A stretch of 64,000 nucleotides of DNA, from assembly GCA_938020565.1 (NCBI GenBank), contig CALIHP010000012.1, forward strand, positions 9,111 through 73,110. Reading direction: 5' to 3'. This DNA is from an uncultured Anaerolineaceae bacterium. GTDB taxonomy: Bacteria > Chloroflexota > Anaerolineae > Anaerolineales > Anaerolineaceae. Below the pieces are notes generated by a model. The model worked only from the letters and a program-made list of their open reading frames with translations, searched no databases and was not told where the DNA came from. The position numbers and the translations under genes were made by a program. Below, piece by piece: positions 26,755-34,145 of the stretch (its first letter is position 1; each line of letters starts with the position of its first letter).

Positions 26755-28008
26755 ATGAATCCATACGCTGATATCACCCCGCCGCGCCGGCCGCAGAGAT
26801 CGCGGCGATCCTGCGGCGAGATCCTCCTGCTGGCGATCGCCGCGCTGGCGTTCTCGTTTCTCGGAGCGGGCGTATACGCGCTGATTCTGGGCGGGCTTGA
26901 CGAGCCGGCGGCGAACAGCGGCGAGATCGAGTCCCTCCGGAACGAAATTCGCGTTCTCCAGACGCAGGCGGCGTCCGCGCCGCAGCGCGCCGTGACCGCG
27001 GAGACGATCCGTGAAGTCAGCGTCGACAGCGAGGTTACGCGCGTCGTTGAATCGGTCGGCCCGGCCGTCGTCACGATTACCGCTGAGAAGCCGATCGACG
27101 CCGGAAGCTACGGCTACTGGGGCTTCTTTATGCGTCCGCAGGGATCGAGTAAAAGCATGGGATCGGGCGTCATAATTCATTCGGACGGTTACGTGCTGAC
27201 GAATAATCATGTCGTCGACGGGGCTTCGTCGTTTACGATCGAGCTCGCGACCGGCGAGACGATTCCCGCCGAGCTGATCAGCAGCGACCAATTCAGCGAT
27301 CTGGCGGTTCTGAAAATGAACGGGTCGGTTCCAGCGGTCGCGGAGCTCGGCGATTCCGATTCGCTGAAATCCGGCGAAACCGTTATCGCGATCGGGTCGC
27401 CGCTGGGAAGCTTTAAGAATACGGTCACGACCGGCGTCGTTTCCGCGACCGGCCGCTTCCTTCCGACCGACGACGGGTATTATATGGAGAACCTGATCCA
27501 GACCGACGCGGCGATTAATCAGGGGAACTCCGGCGGGCCTCTGATGAATCTTGACGGAAAGGTCATCGGGATTAACGTCATGATCGTTCGCGGGTCGTCG
27601 TCGAGCTCGGCCGGCGCCGAAGGACTGGGGTTCGCGATTCCGTCGAATACGGCCAGGCTTATCGCCGATCAGATGATCGCGAACGGCGATTTTCAGCGGC
27701 CTTACCTCGGGATCCAATGGCAGGACCTGACGCCGCGGCTGGCGTACCGGTTCGACCTCCCGGTCAGCTATGGGACGTACGTTTATGAAGTGATCGCGGG
27801 CGGCCCGGCGGATCAGGCGGGAATCCGCGCCGGGGATATCCTGACGAAGATCGGATCGCGCTCGATCGACGCCGACGGCTCTTTCTATAACGCGCTCTTT
27901 GCGTATGGCCCGGGCGAACGGGTCAGCGTTGAGCTGGTCCGTGGCTCGGAGCGTATGACGGTCGATGTGACGCTGGGCGGCGGTGCGGCTTCTTCGACGG
28001 GGCTGTAA
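26755..28008 (+). CDS. htrA: HtrA/DegP-type membrane-anchored serine protease
   Basis: 417 residues. A short cytoplasmic tail, one membrane helix (about 25-47), a linker, a trypsin-like domain with the triad His152 (TNNHVVDG), Asp182 (FSDLAVLKM) and Ser259 (NQGNSGGP), and one C-terminal PDZ domain (about 300-410; YLGIQW...GGPADQAGIRAGDIL). This is the usual layout of HtrA quality-control proteases facing the cell exterior. The ribosome site is GGGAGGAG. It is part of the gyrA-NYN-hypothetical-htrA run and is followed six bases later by a GT-C-like gene. Confidence 0.95.
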   Translation: MNPYADITPPRRPQRSRRSCGEILLLAIAALAFSFLGAGVYALILGGLDEPAANSGEIESLRNEIRVLQTQAASAPQRAVTAETIREVSVDSEVTRVVESVGPAVVTITAEKPIDAGSYGYWGFFMRPQGSSKSMGSGVIIHSDGYVLTNNHVVDGASSFTIELATGETIPAELISSDQFSDLAVLKMNGSVPAVAELGDSDSLKSGETVIAIGSPLGSFKNTVTTGVVSATGRFLPTDDGYYMENLIQTDAAINQGNSGGPLMNLDGKVIGINVMIVRGSSSSSAGAEGLGFAIPSNTARLIADQMIANGDFQRPYLGIQWQDLTPRLAYRFDLPVSYGTYVYEVIAGGPADQAGIRAGDILTKIGSRSIDADGSFYNALFAYGPGERVSVELVRGSERMTVDVTLGGGAASSTGL

Positions 28009-28014
28009 ACGGCG

Positions 28015-29706
28015 ATGATCACCGAAGAGAGACTTCGCGCCGCGCTTCGTGGTTCGGCGTGGGCCGCGCTTCTTGCTGTTGGCTGGACGCTGGGAAGGCG
28101 GTCGGAAGCGTCTTCGGCCGTTTTCTTCGGTTATTCTACGCTGCGGATCGCGCTGGCGGGGGGACTGGTACTCGCCGCAGTGCTGATTTTTCGATTGACC
28201 CGGAAATCGGCCTGCCTGAGCGCAGGGCTGACCGGTTTTTTTGCAGTGCGCGAACGCGTTTATCGGGCGCTGTTGCTGCTTTCGGCCGCGCTTGGCGTTT
28301 TGTTGTGGTCCTTCCTGTTCAGTTGGCTTTTCGTTCCGGCGAATTTACGTCCGGCGTTGCTTTGGCTGATCTGGACGGTGGGGCTTGCGATTGCGCTCCT
28401 CCGAGTTGGGTACCGCGGCGTTTTTCGCTCGGAGTCTTTCCGCTCCCATTTCCGAATCTTCCCGCGCTGGGAGGCGATCGCCCCGGTTCAGAAAAAAACA
28501 ATGGGGCTCCTGCTGATCCTTTCGCTCCTGTACCTGGCGATTCTGATTCCGTCGAACCTGAACGGAACGGCGGACCTGGAAGCTTTTTCACGGTATGGCG
28601 GCGATGAATTCGTGATTTATCCGGTCCTGATGGACGTCATGAAGCCCGGGGAGACGTTCGGCGCGACGCTTTATCACCTGTTTATATATGAGGATTATCA
28701 TTACGGCTATCCCTTTTACGCCGTTTCGACGCTGCTTCTGACGCCGGTCAGGCTGCTGACCGGGGCGGCGTTCCCCGATCGGGTTGACCTGAATCTGCCG
28801 ATCCTCCGGATGGGGGTGTCGGTCGTCCCGCTCGTTCTTGCCGCCTGGGCGATCGTATACCTGTTTACCCATTTCCGGCGTCCGCTCGTTTCGGCGCTGA
28901 CGCTCGTTTTTCTCCTGTTCGCGCCCGGCTCGCTTCAAAATAATCAGGGCTTCTGGCATCCCGACGGACTGAACCTGCTGTTTGTCTGCCTTTCGCTCGT
29001 TTTTATCCGGCGCGATGACGAGCGTTTCGGGCGGAATTTCTACGCAGCGGCTGTCTGCGTCGGGCTGTCGATTGCGACGCGGCTTTACGGCTTTTTCTTC
29101 GCGCCGGCGATTGCGGTTTACCTGATCGGCGCCGTGCTGCGGAAAAAGGCGACCTGGCCGCGCGCGGTTCGGGCGGGGACGATTTTCATTCTGGTCATGA
29201 CGCTGACGGTCGCGCTTTCGTCGCCGTATCTTTTCCGCGCGGATGCCCGCGGACGCATGATCGAGATCCTCAGCGAAAAATCCGGTGAAATGGCGCATGG
29301 CTACGAAGGGGATTTCGATCCGCGGAACGATTACCGTCCCGGCTGGGCGGCCTGGTACCCTGCCTTCGAGGATCATTACGTCAGGATGTTCTGCTTCGTG
29401 TTCCTCTGGGGCTCGCTCCTGACCGGCGCGTTTCTGGGAAACGAGCGGCTGACGTATCGGACGGTCGCGCTGTGGTCGCTGACGATTACCGCCTATCTCG
29501 TCTTTTTCGTGGCGGTCAAATCGACCCAGTACGTCCTGCCGGCGCTGCTGCCGCTGATGGGAGGCATTTTCGCGCTGCCACTGACGATCGAGGACGCGGG
29601 GATCTTCTCGAAACGGACCCGAACGGCCGCCTGGCTCGCGAGCGGAGCCGTTTTCGCCGCGCAGCTTGTTTTGAACCTGATTCGGATCCGCCCGCGCTTT
29701 TTCTGA
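28015..29706 (+). CDS. GT-C glycosyltransferase-like polytopic membrane protein
   Basis: 563 residues with about eleven to twelve hydrophobic helices. The first long extracytoplasmic loop holds YGGDEFVIYPVLMDVMKPG with an acidic pair, and a following HYGYPFYAVSTLLL segment resembles dolichyl-phosphate-type mannosyltransferases (GT39/GT83 group). A second loop with HPDGLNLLFV follows. These enzymes transfer sugars from polyprenyl phosphates to proteins or lipids outside the membrane. The acceptor is unknown; the Thr/Ser-rich linkers of surface proteins here would be plausible targets. Only six bases separate it from htrA, so it is probably co-transcribed, without an obvious ribosome site. Confidence 0.75.
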   Translation: MITEERLRAALRGSAWAALLAVGWTLGRRSEASSAVFFGYSTLRIALAGGLVLAAVLIFRLTRKSACLSAGLTGFFAVRERVYRALLLLSAALGVLLWSFLFSWLFVPANLRPALLWLIWTVGLAIALLRVGYRGVFRSESFRSHFRIFPRWEAIAPVQKKTMGLLLILSLLYLAILIPSNLNGTADLEAFSRYGGDEFVIYPVLMDVMKPGETFGATLYHLFIYEDYHYGYPFYAVSTLLLTPVRLLTGAAFPDRVDLNLPILRMGVSVVPLVLAAWAIVYLFTHFRRPLVSALTLVFLLFAPGSLQNNQGFWHPDGLNLLFVCLSLVFIRRDDERFGRNFYAAAVCVGLSIATRLYGFFFAPAIAVYLIGAVLRKKATWPRAVRAGTIFILVMTLTVALSSPYLFRADARGRMIEILSEKSGEMAHGYEGDFDPRNDYRPGWAAWYPAFEDHYVRMFCFVFLWGSLLTGAFLGNERLTYRTVALWSLTITAYLVFFVAVKSTQYVLPALLPLMGGIFALPLTIEDAGIFSKRTRTAAWLASGAVFAAQLVLNLIRIRPRFF

Positions 29707-29721
29707 TCTTCTGAATTTGAA

Positions 29722-29858
29722 TCCGGATAAGCTGTGGACAGCCGGAACGTATCCACAGCTTATGCCCAGCGTTATCCGCGGCGCTGCGTTCGGATCGGGC
29801 GTGGAAAACGTGTGGATAAATGGCGGGATGCGGCTTACGGTGGATAACCCGTGGATAA
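29722..29858. other. Dense DnaA-box cluster, candidate oriC or DnaA-binding locus
   Basis: In 137 bases there are seven DnaA-box-like nonamers: TGTGGATAA perfect at 29811-29819; one-mismatch boxes at 29749-29757 (GTATCCACA), 29839-29847 (GGTGGATAA) and 29850-29858 (CGTGGATAA); two-mismatch boxes at 29722-29730, 29733-29741 and 29772-29780. A perfect 12-base inverted repeat (29727-29738 with 29752-29763) brackets two of them. A further one-mismatch box, TTATTCACA, is at 30316-30324 beside an A/T-rich stretch (30335-30415) that could unwind. dnaA and dnaN are not in the window. It could be oriC or a DnaA-titration site. Confidence 0.65.
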
Positions 29859-29868
29859 GTTGGCGGCT

Positions 29869-30078
29869 TTACCAGGCGTGGCGCTCGGTCGTCAGCAGGC
29901 TGTCAATATCTTCGAACGCGTTTTCGAGGCGTTCCTGATGATACGTTTCATAGTTGTTAAAAATCCGCTGCGTGACGCCCCGTTCGTCCCATTCGCGCAG
30001 CACATCGCCGGTGAGCCTGTCTTTCGCCGCCGCGTACCGTTCGATCAGGAAAAGGAAAAACTTCATCTCGTTGGTCAT
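29869..30078 (-). CDS. DUF3791-like small protein
   Basis: 69 residues, acidic and helical: MTNEMKFFLFLIERYA, then REWDERGVTQRIFNNYETYHQE and an ENAFEDID end. This pattern fits the DUF3791 family of small proteins, usually found next to DUF3990 proteins (putative ADP-ribosyltransferase-like toxins) in toxin-antitoxin-like cassettes of anaerobes. No DUF3990 gene is present here. The start overlaps the stop of the upstream small gene by four bases, so the two are coupled. Its 3' end lies against the DnaA-box cluster. Confidence 0.75.
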   Translation of the reverse strand: MTNEMKFFLFLIERYAAAKDRLTGDVLREWDERGVTQRIFNNYETYHQERLENAFEDIDSLLTTERHAW

Positions 30079-30323
30079 TCGTCTACCCGTATATGTTCAG
30101 AGTTTCGCGGGTCGCCGGTTATTTTCTCGACTTCCCATATTTCGAAGATGAACCTTTCCGCGAATTCCCACATGGCCAGATCTGCGTTCTCCAGCATCGC
30201 GTGCGTTTTCGATTGCAGAAATTCGCGCGCCGCGTCCATCTCGGTCATCGCGTATTTGTCGACGATCCGCTGGATGACGCTTTTGTTATAGTAGTCTAAC
30301 GAAGTTTTTTGAAGCTTATTCAC
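30075..30323 (-). CDS. Small helical protein paired with the DUF3791-like gene
   Basis: About 82 residues: NKLQKTSLDYYNKSVIQRIVDKY, then ARE and WEFAERFIFEIWEVEKIT. It resembles the small proteins encoded beside DUF3791 genes in Firmicutes and other anaerobes; function is unknown. The GTG start at 30321-30323 is preferred because AAGGAGG lies nine bases upstream; a TTG at 30345 would add eight residues but places the ribosome site inside the gene. The start codon overlaps a DnaA-box-like TTATTCACA. Confidence 0.65.
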   Translation of the reverse strand: MNKLQKTSLDYYNKSVIQRIVDKYAMTEMDAAREFLQSKTHAMLENADLAMWEFAERFIFEIWEVEKITGDPRNSEHIRVDE

Positions 30324-30414
30324 AGAGGATCGCCTCCTTCCATTCAAGCAATTGAATTAAGTATTTCGAGATAATTCCACCTGTTTTCGTGAAGTTTTCT
30401 TATTCATAATGTGT

Positions 30415-30696
30415 CTACATCCGTGCGACAATGACAATCCCTTTATATAGGATACCTGCATGATCTTTATTCTGCTCTGCATTGCCGAAAACTTCATAAA
30501 CAAGGCGATGACGAACATTAATTCGTCGAAAGTAATATCCTCTCAGGTTCCCGACCAATTTTTCGTATGGGGGTGGATTTTGAAAGGGGTTTTCTCGAAT
30601 TATGTTCAATAAATCTCTTGCTTTTTGCTCTAATCCCGCAGCTTTCAGGAAAGATTTATCTTTAATTGTCTGCTTACTGAGTATGACGCGATACAT
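30415..30696 (-). CDS. yoeB: YoeB/Txe-type mRNA interferase toxin, truncated by a TAG codon
   Basis: 93 residues of the RelE/YoeB fold: LSKQTIKDKSFLKAAG, then NPFQNPPPYEKLVGNLRGYYFRRINVRHRLVYEV, the RelE-type core with the Glu and Arg used in mRNA cleavage. The family normally ends in a Trp-Thr-His-Tyr motif whose His and Tyr are needed for activity. Here the codon after ARM is TAG, and the next codons read Thr-His-Tyr-Glu-stop (to 30400), so a single TGG-to-TAG change removed the catalytic tail. The protein is probably inactive or weak. It lies three bases after the antitoxin gene. Confidence 0.85.
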   Translation of the reverse strand: MYRVILSKQTIKDKSFLKAAGLEQKARDLLNIIRENPFQNPPPYEKLVGNLRGYYFRRINVRHRLVYEVFGNAEQNKDHAGILYKGIVIVARM

Positions 30697-30699
30697 GAA

Positions 30700-30954
30700 T
30701 TACCACGCCTCGTCTGGATCGTAAATCGTGCGTTCAGACGCATCCTCCTGTCGGGAACTTAAAATGCTGTCGACCATCCCCGGGATTGAATTCAGGTACA
30801 GCGTCTCCTGAATTGCGTTCCAATCCTGTTCGGACAGCAGAACTGCGTTCTTTCCCTTGCTGTTTGTTATCGTGATGGGCGAAGAATATTCGTTGACATC
30901 CATGATCCGTCGATACAGGTTCTTTTGTGCGGCGGATAGGTTTACGCTATGCAT
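30700..30954 (-). CDS. yefM: YefM/Phd-type antitoxin
   Basis: 84 residues. The N-terminal Phd/YefM DNA-binding half has NLSAAQKNLYRRIMDVNEYSSPITITNSKGKNAVLLS (shown in part) and the standard EDWNAIQETLYLNSIPGMVDSI continuation (here EQDWNAIQETLYL), followed by an acidic toxin-binding tail ending DPDEAW. The complex with toxin normally represses its own promoter; a TATAAT -10 lies at 30978-30983 on this strand. The ribosome site is AAAAGGGAAG. The antitoxin is intact although its toxin is truncated. Confidence 0.9.
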   Translation of the reverse strand: MHSVNLSAAQKNLYRRIMDVNEYSSPITITNSKGKNAVLLSEQDWNAIQETLYLNSIPGMVDSILSSRQEDASERTIYDPDEAW

Positions 30955-31062
30955 CTTTCACTTCCCTTTTCTGATTAATTATATCTTGCGTTACCTTGCC
31001 GTTTTGTATTCGTATGGAGGCGGCGGAGATTTTCGATTTCCCGCCTGTTCCTATTGTGCGGT

Positions 31063-31902
31063 TTAGTTAAAATAGACGCTGACCACCTGTGTTTTAATAA
31101 AATGATCTGCGACGAAAGACATGATTTTATTAAATAAGGTGATATTCCGCCCCCGCAGCGGCCCGTATCCGGTCATGTACTTTTTCGGAGACACGCGCAT
31201 TTTATCGGACCAGGGCGCAATTTCGCGCGCTGCGTCGCTGACCGAAAAAAACGTGCTGACGTCCGTAATTCCGGCATCTTTGATAAACGTTTTCAGGATC
31301 ATCCTGCTGCCGATCGCGTTGCAGATATCGAACGTGAGCTTTCCGTTCGGGAACCGCTCGTTCATCCGGATCAGCAGGCTTTTGACGTCCGCCGTTTTCA
31401 AGTAGTAAAAAACGCCGGGCGCGACGAAAACGGCTCCATTGCGATTCGGAATCGCGTCCATCCATTCGTGATTCGTCAGATCGCAGGGAATATTGGTCTC
31501 CCGTTCTTCCGCCGGGAGCATGGCGTTCCGCGCCGCGATGATGTCGGGGAGATCGACGTTGTAAAATGCGCAGCTGCCGTTATCGCATTGCTTCGGCGTT
31601 TCATCGAGGCCGCAGCCCAGATTGACGACGGAAGCCCGCGGATAATCTTTCAGGTAATCATCGATTTCGATGATCATGTCGGCGCAGCGTTTCGCGGCTT
31701 CCAGATACCCGAACCGGTAAAAAACCGATTCCGCCGCTTTGTCATGCTTTGAAAAGTCGTAATCCAATCGCTGGATCAGGCGTTCCGCCGCCGGATTGGC
31801 GCAGATATCGGGATACAGCGCCGCGCTCTTCATTCTTCCGTAAAGCGGGATGATCAGCGTTTCCTGTACTGAATTCTTTTGGATATGAATTTTCTCTTCC
31901 AT
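31063..31902 (-). CDS. SAM-dependent methyltransferase, leucine carboxyl methyltransferase-like
   Basis: About 279 residues. The class I methyltransferase core has ASVVNLGCGLDETPKQ as motif I, FYNVDLPDII as the acidic motif II and PCDLTNHEWMDAI further on, the pattern of the LCMT/PPM1-like O-methyltransferase group that is common in anaerobes. Substrate unknown. The start at 31902 follows AGAGGAAGAG; the frame is open ten codons upstream. A TATAAT lies at 31967-31972 on this strand with a weak TTATCC -35. Monocistronic. The 108-base gap toward the antitoxin holds only that operon's promoter. Confidence 0.85.
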   Translation of the reverse strand: MEEKIHIQKNSVQETLIIPLYGRMKSAALYPDICANPAAERLIQRLDYDFSKHDKAAESVFYRFGYLEAAKRCADMIIEIDDYLKDYPRASVVNLGCGLDETPKQCDNGSCAFYNVDLPDIIAARNAMLPAEERETNIPCDLTNHEWMDAIPNRNGAVFVAPGVFYYLKTADVKSLLIRMNERFPNGKLTFDICNAIGSRMILKTFIKDAGITDVSTFFSVSDAAREIAPWSDKMRVSPKKYMTGYGPLRGRNITLFNKIMSFVADHFIKTQVVSVYFN

Positions 31903-32017
31903 GGTCTCTTCCTCTTTATCCTGAAACCGCACGGGCTCCCATCGTCTGAACCGCCGTAGTTAGTCTATTATAACTCTCCTCCTTTGATCGGATAACGGGT
32001 GGAAGCTCGATCTTCTT

Positions 32018-32049
32018 AAAAAAAGGCGGGCCCCATATTCCGGGGCCCG
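32018..32049 (-). terminator. metK terminator
   Basis: On the minus strand CGGGCCCC and GGGGCCCG form an 8-bp stem with a 7-base loop, followed by GCC and seven T residues. It lies about 20 bases after the metK stop. Confidence 0.88.
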
Positions 32050-32068
32050 TCGCGAAGCCGCTGTCGGT

Positions 32069-33274
32069 TTATAATCCGGCGGCTTTCTTAAGCGTTTCCG
32101 CCATATCGGTCTTTTCCCAGGTGAAATCGGCGTCCTCGCGTCCGAAATGGCCCCAGTAGGCGGTTTTTCGGAAGATCGGCCGGCGCAGCCCTAACCGCTC
32201 GATAATCGCGCCGGGGCGCAGGTCAAAATTTTCGGCGACAATCGCGGCGGTTTTTTCGTCAGCGATTTTTCCGGTTCCGAACGTTTCGACGTTGATCGAA
32301 AGCGGCTTCGCGACGCCGATCGCGTAGGACAGCTGAATTTCGCAGCGGTCCGCGATCCCGGCGGCGACGATATTTTTCGCGACCCAGCGCGCGGCGTAAG
32401 CGGCCGAACGATCGACCTTGGTCGCGTCTTTCCCGCTGAACGCGCCGCCGCCATGCCGCCCCATTCCGCCGTACGTATCGACGATAATCTTTCGCCCGGT
32501 CAGCCCGGAGTCGCCGAGCGGGCCGCCGATGACGAATTCGCCGGTCGGGTTCACAAAGACCTTGAGCTCGCTGTCGACGAGCGCGGCCGGGAGAACCGGA
32601 TCGATGACATGTTTCCGGATCGCGGCTTCGATTTCGTCGTGCTTCCCGCGCATGGAGGCGGCGTGCTGCGTGGAGATTACGACGGCTTCAATCCGTTTCG
32701 GCTTTCCGAAGCTGTATTCAACCGTGACCTGGCTCTTCCCGTCGGGATAGACCCAGGGGAGCGTCCCGTTTTTCCGAACCTCTTCGAGCTTTTCGACAAG
32801 TCGGTGCGCCAGGTAGATCGGCATGGGCATCAGCGTTTCCGTTTCGCTGCAGGCGAACCCGAACATCATTCCCTGATCGCCGGCTCCGGTACCGAAATCG
32901 GCGTCCGTTCCCTTTTTCGCTTCGAGCGACTGATCGACGCCGAGCGCGATATCCGCGGATTGGGTCGAGATCGCGGACAACACCGCGCAGGTATTTCCAT
33001 CAAAGCATTTTTCGCTCGAATCGTAGCCGATTTCCTTAATAACCTCACGGACGAGGATATCGAAATTAACGAACGCGGCGGTCGTAATTTCCCCGAAAAC
33101 CATCGCGAACCCGGTCTTTACCGCCGTTTCGCAGGCAACGCGCGAATTCGGATCCTGCTCCAGGCAGGCGTCAAGGATCGCGTCGCTGATCTGGTCGCAG
33201 ACTTTATCCGGATGCCCTGCGGTGACGGATTCGGACGTGAAATAGAACCTGGGTGAGTTCATGAACGTTGACAT
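32069..33274 (-). CDS. metK: S-adenosylmethionine synthetase
   Basis: 401 residues. It makes S-adenosylmethionine from ATP and methionine. Conserved segments are FTSESVTAGHPDKVCDQISDAI (in part), GAGDQGMMFGFAC, the GPLGDSGLTGRKIIVDTYGG stretch (in part), GGGAFSGKDATKVDRSAAYAAR (in part) and the C-terminal RPIFRKTAYWGHFGR. The start at 33274 has GGAGGAATG upstream; an ATG five codons earlier is inside the ribosome site. Expression is under a SAM-I riboswitch, so the product shuts off its own synthesis. Terminator downstream. Confidence 0.98.
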   Translation of the reverse strand: MSTFMNSPRFYFTSESVTAGHPDKVCDQISDAILDACLEQDPNSRVACETAVKTGFAMVFGEITTAAFVNFDILVREVIKEIGYDSSEKCFDGNTCAVLSAISTQSADIALGVDQSLEAKKGTDADFGTGAGDQGMMFGFACSETETLMPMPIYLAHRLVEKLEEVRKNGTLPWVYPDGKSQVTVEYSFGKPKRIEAVVISTQHAASMRGKHDEIEAAIRKHVIDPVLPAALVDSELKVFVNPTGEFVIGGPLGDSGLTGRKIIVDTYGGMGRHGGGAFSGKDATKVDRSAAYAARWVAKNIVAAGIADRCEIQLSYAIGVAKPLSINVETFGTGKIADEKTAAIVAENFDLRPGAIIERLGLRRPIFRKTAYWGHFGREDADFTWEKTDMAETLKKAAGL

Positions 33275-33287
33275 GTGCCATTCCTCC

Positions 33288-33435
<148 letters not shown>

Positions 33436-33466
33436 CGCCTTTCGGCGGTTCTTTATATTTACCGAT

Positions 33467-33495
33467 ATTTAATCATGCACCTCTGGATCCGTCAA
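33467..33495 (-). promoter_or_regulatory. metK promoter
   Basis: On the minus strand TTGACG (33495-33490), 17 bases, then TTAAAT (33472-33467) with an upstream TG. It places the transcript start about 25 bases ahead of the SAM aptamer. Confidence 0.6.
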
Positions 33496-33608
33496 TAGAA
33501 GCAGCGGAAAATGATGATCCGATGATGAATTCAGGACGAATGTCATATGTTTAGAGGTTTGTGTATGTATGCGGCAGAGTTAATTATGACTAATAACGCT
33601 AAATACTA

Positions 33609-33614
33609 TATAAT
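33609..33614 (+). promoter_or_regulatory. -10 element of the hydCBA operon
   Basis: TATAAT at 33609-33614, 37 bases before hydC, with a weak TATGAC -35 (33585-33590) 18 bases upstream. An imperfect palindrome beginning GTTAA and ending ATAAC (33579-33597) overlaps the -35 and could bind a redox regulator; it does not match the usual Rex site well. Confidence 0.5.
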
Positions 33615-33650
33615 TGTAAAAGGACTCACGAACAGGAAAGGATACAGGCC

Positions 33651-34145
33651 ATGCAAGTTCCGATCGATCCGGCAAAGTACGAAGCATTGAAGTCGTTTAT
33701 CGCGACGGTCGAACCGTCTGAAAAATCGTTGATTGCCTCGCTTCATAAAACGCAGACGCTTTTCGGTTACATTCCGCGCGAGGCGCAGCTGATGATCGCG
33801 AAGGCGCTTCATCTTCCGGCCGCGAAGGTCTACGGCGTCGTGACCTTCTACTCGTATTTCACGGAAATCCCGCGTGGAAAATATCAGATCAGCGTCTGCC
33901 TTGGAACGGCGTGCTACGTGAAAGGGGCGCAGACCGTCCTTAAGGCGTTCGAGGATGAGCTGAAAATTCATGCCGGAGAGACGACGGACGACCTGATGTT
34001 CTCAATTTGTCAGTCACGTTGCCTGGGCGACTGCTCCAATGCGCCGGTTGTCATGATCAACGACGAAATCTATCCGCAGGTTCACGCGGACGAAGTTCCG
34101 GCGATTTTACTGAGTATCCGGGAGGCGGAGAAAAACCATGCTTAA
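33651..34145 (+). CDS. hydC: [FeFe] hydrogenase subunit HydC (NuoE-like)
   Basis: 164 residues with the thioredoxin-like [2Fe-2S] fold of NuoE. The N-terminal helical part has FGYIPREAQLMIAKAL and VYGVVTFYSYF, and the cluster cysteines are CLGTAC and CQSRCLGDC. It relays electrons to the NuoF-like subunit. The ribosome site is ACAGGAAAGGA. It overlaps hydB by eight bases. Gene order hydC-hydB-hydA is that of NAD-linked, often electron-bifurcating, hydrogenases of fermentative anaerobes (Thermotoga, Acetobacterium, Clostridia). Confidence 0.94.
   Translation: MQVPIDPAKYEALKSFIATVEPSEKSLIASLHKTQTLFGYIPREAQLMIAKALHLPAAKVYGVVTFYSYFTEIPRGKYQISVCLGTACYVKGAQTVLKAFEDELKIHAGETTDDLMFSICQSRCLGDCSNAPVVMINDEIYPQVHADEVPAILLSIREAEKNHA

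Noticed and set aside
30415..30417. TAG in yoeB as a recoded sense codon
   Set aside because: TAG serves as an ordinary stop elsewhere in the window (for example at the end of the M23 peptidase gene), so genome-wide recoding is unlikely.
33579..33597. Rex operator at the hydC promoter
   Set aside because: Only an imperfect palindrome is present and it does not match the TTGTGAA-type Rex half-sites; kept only as a weak note in the promoter entry.
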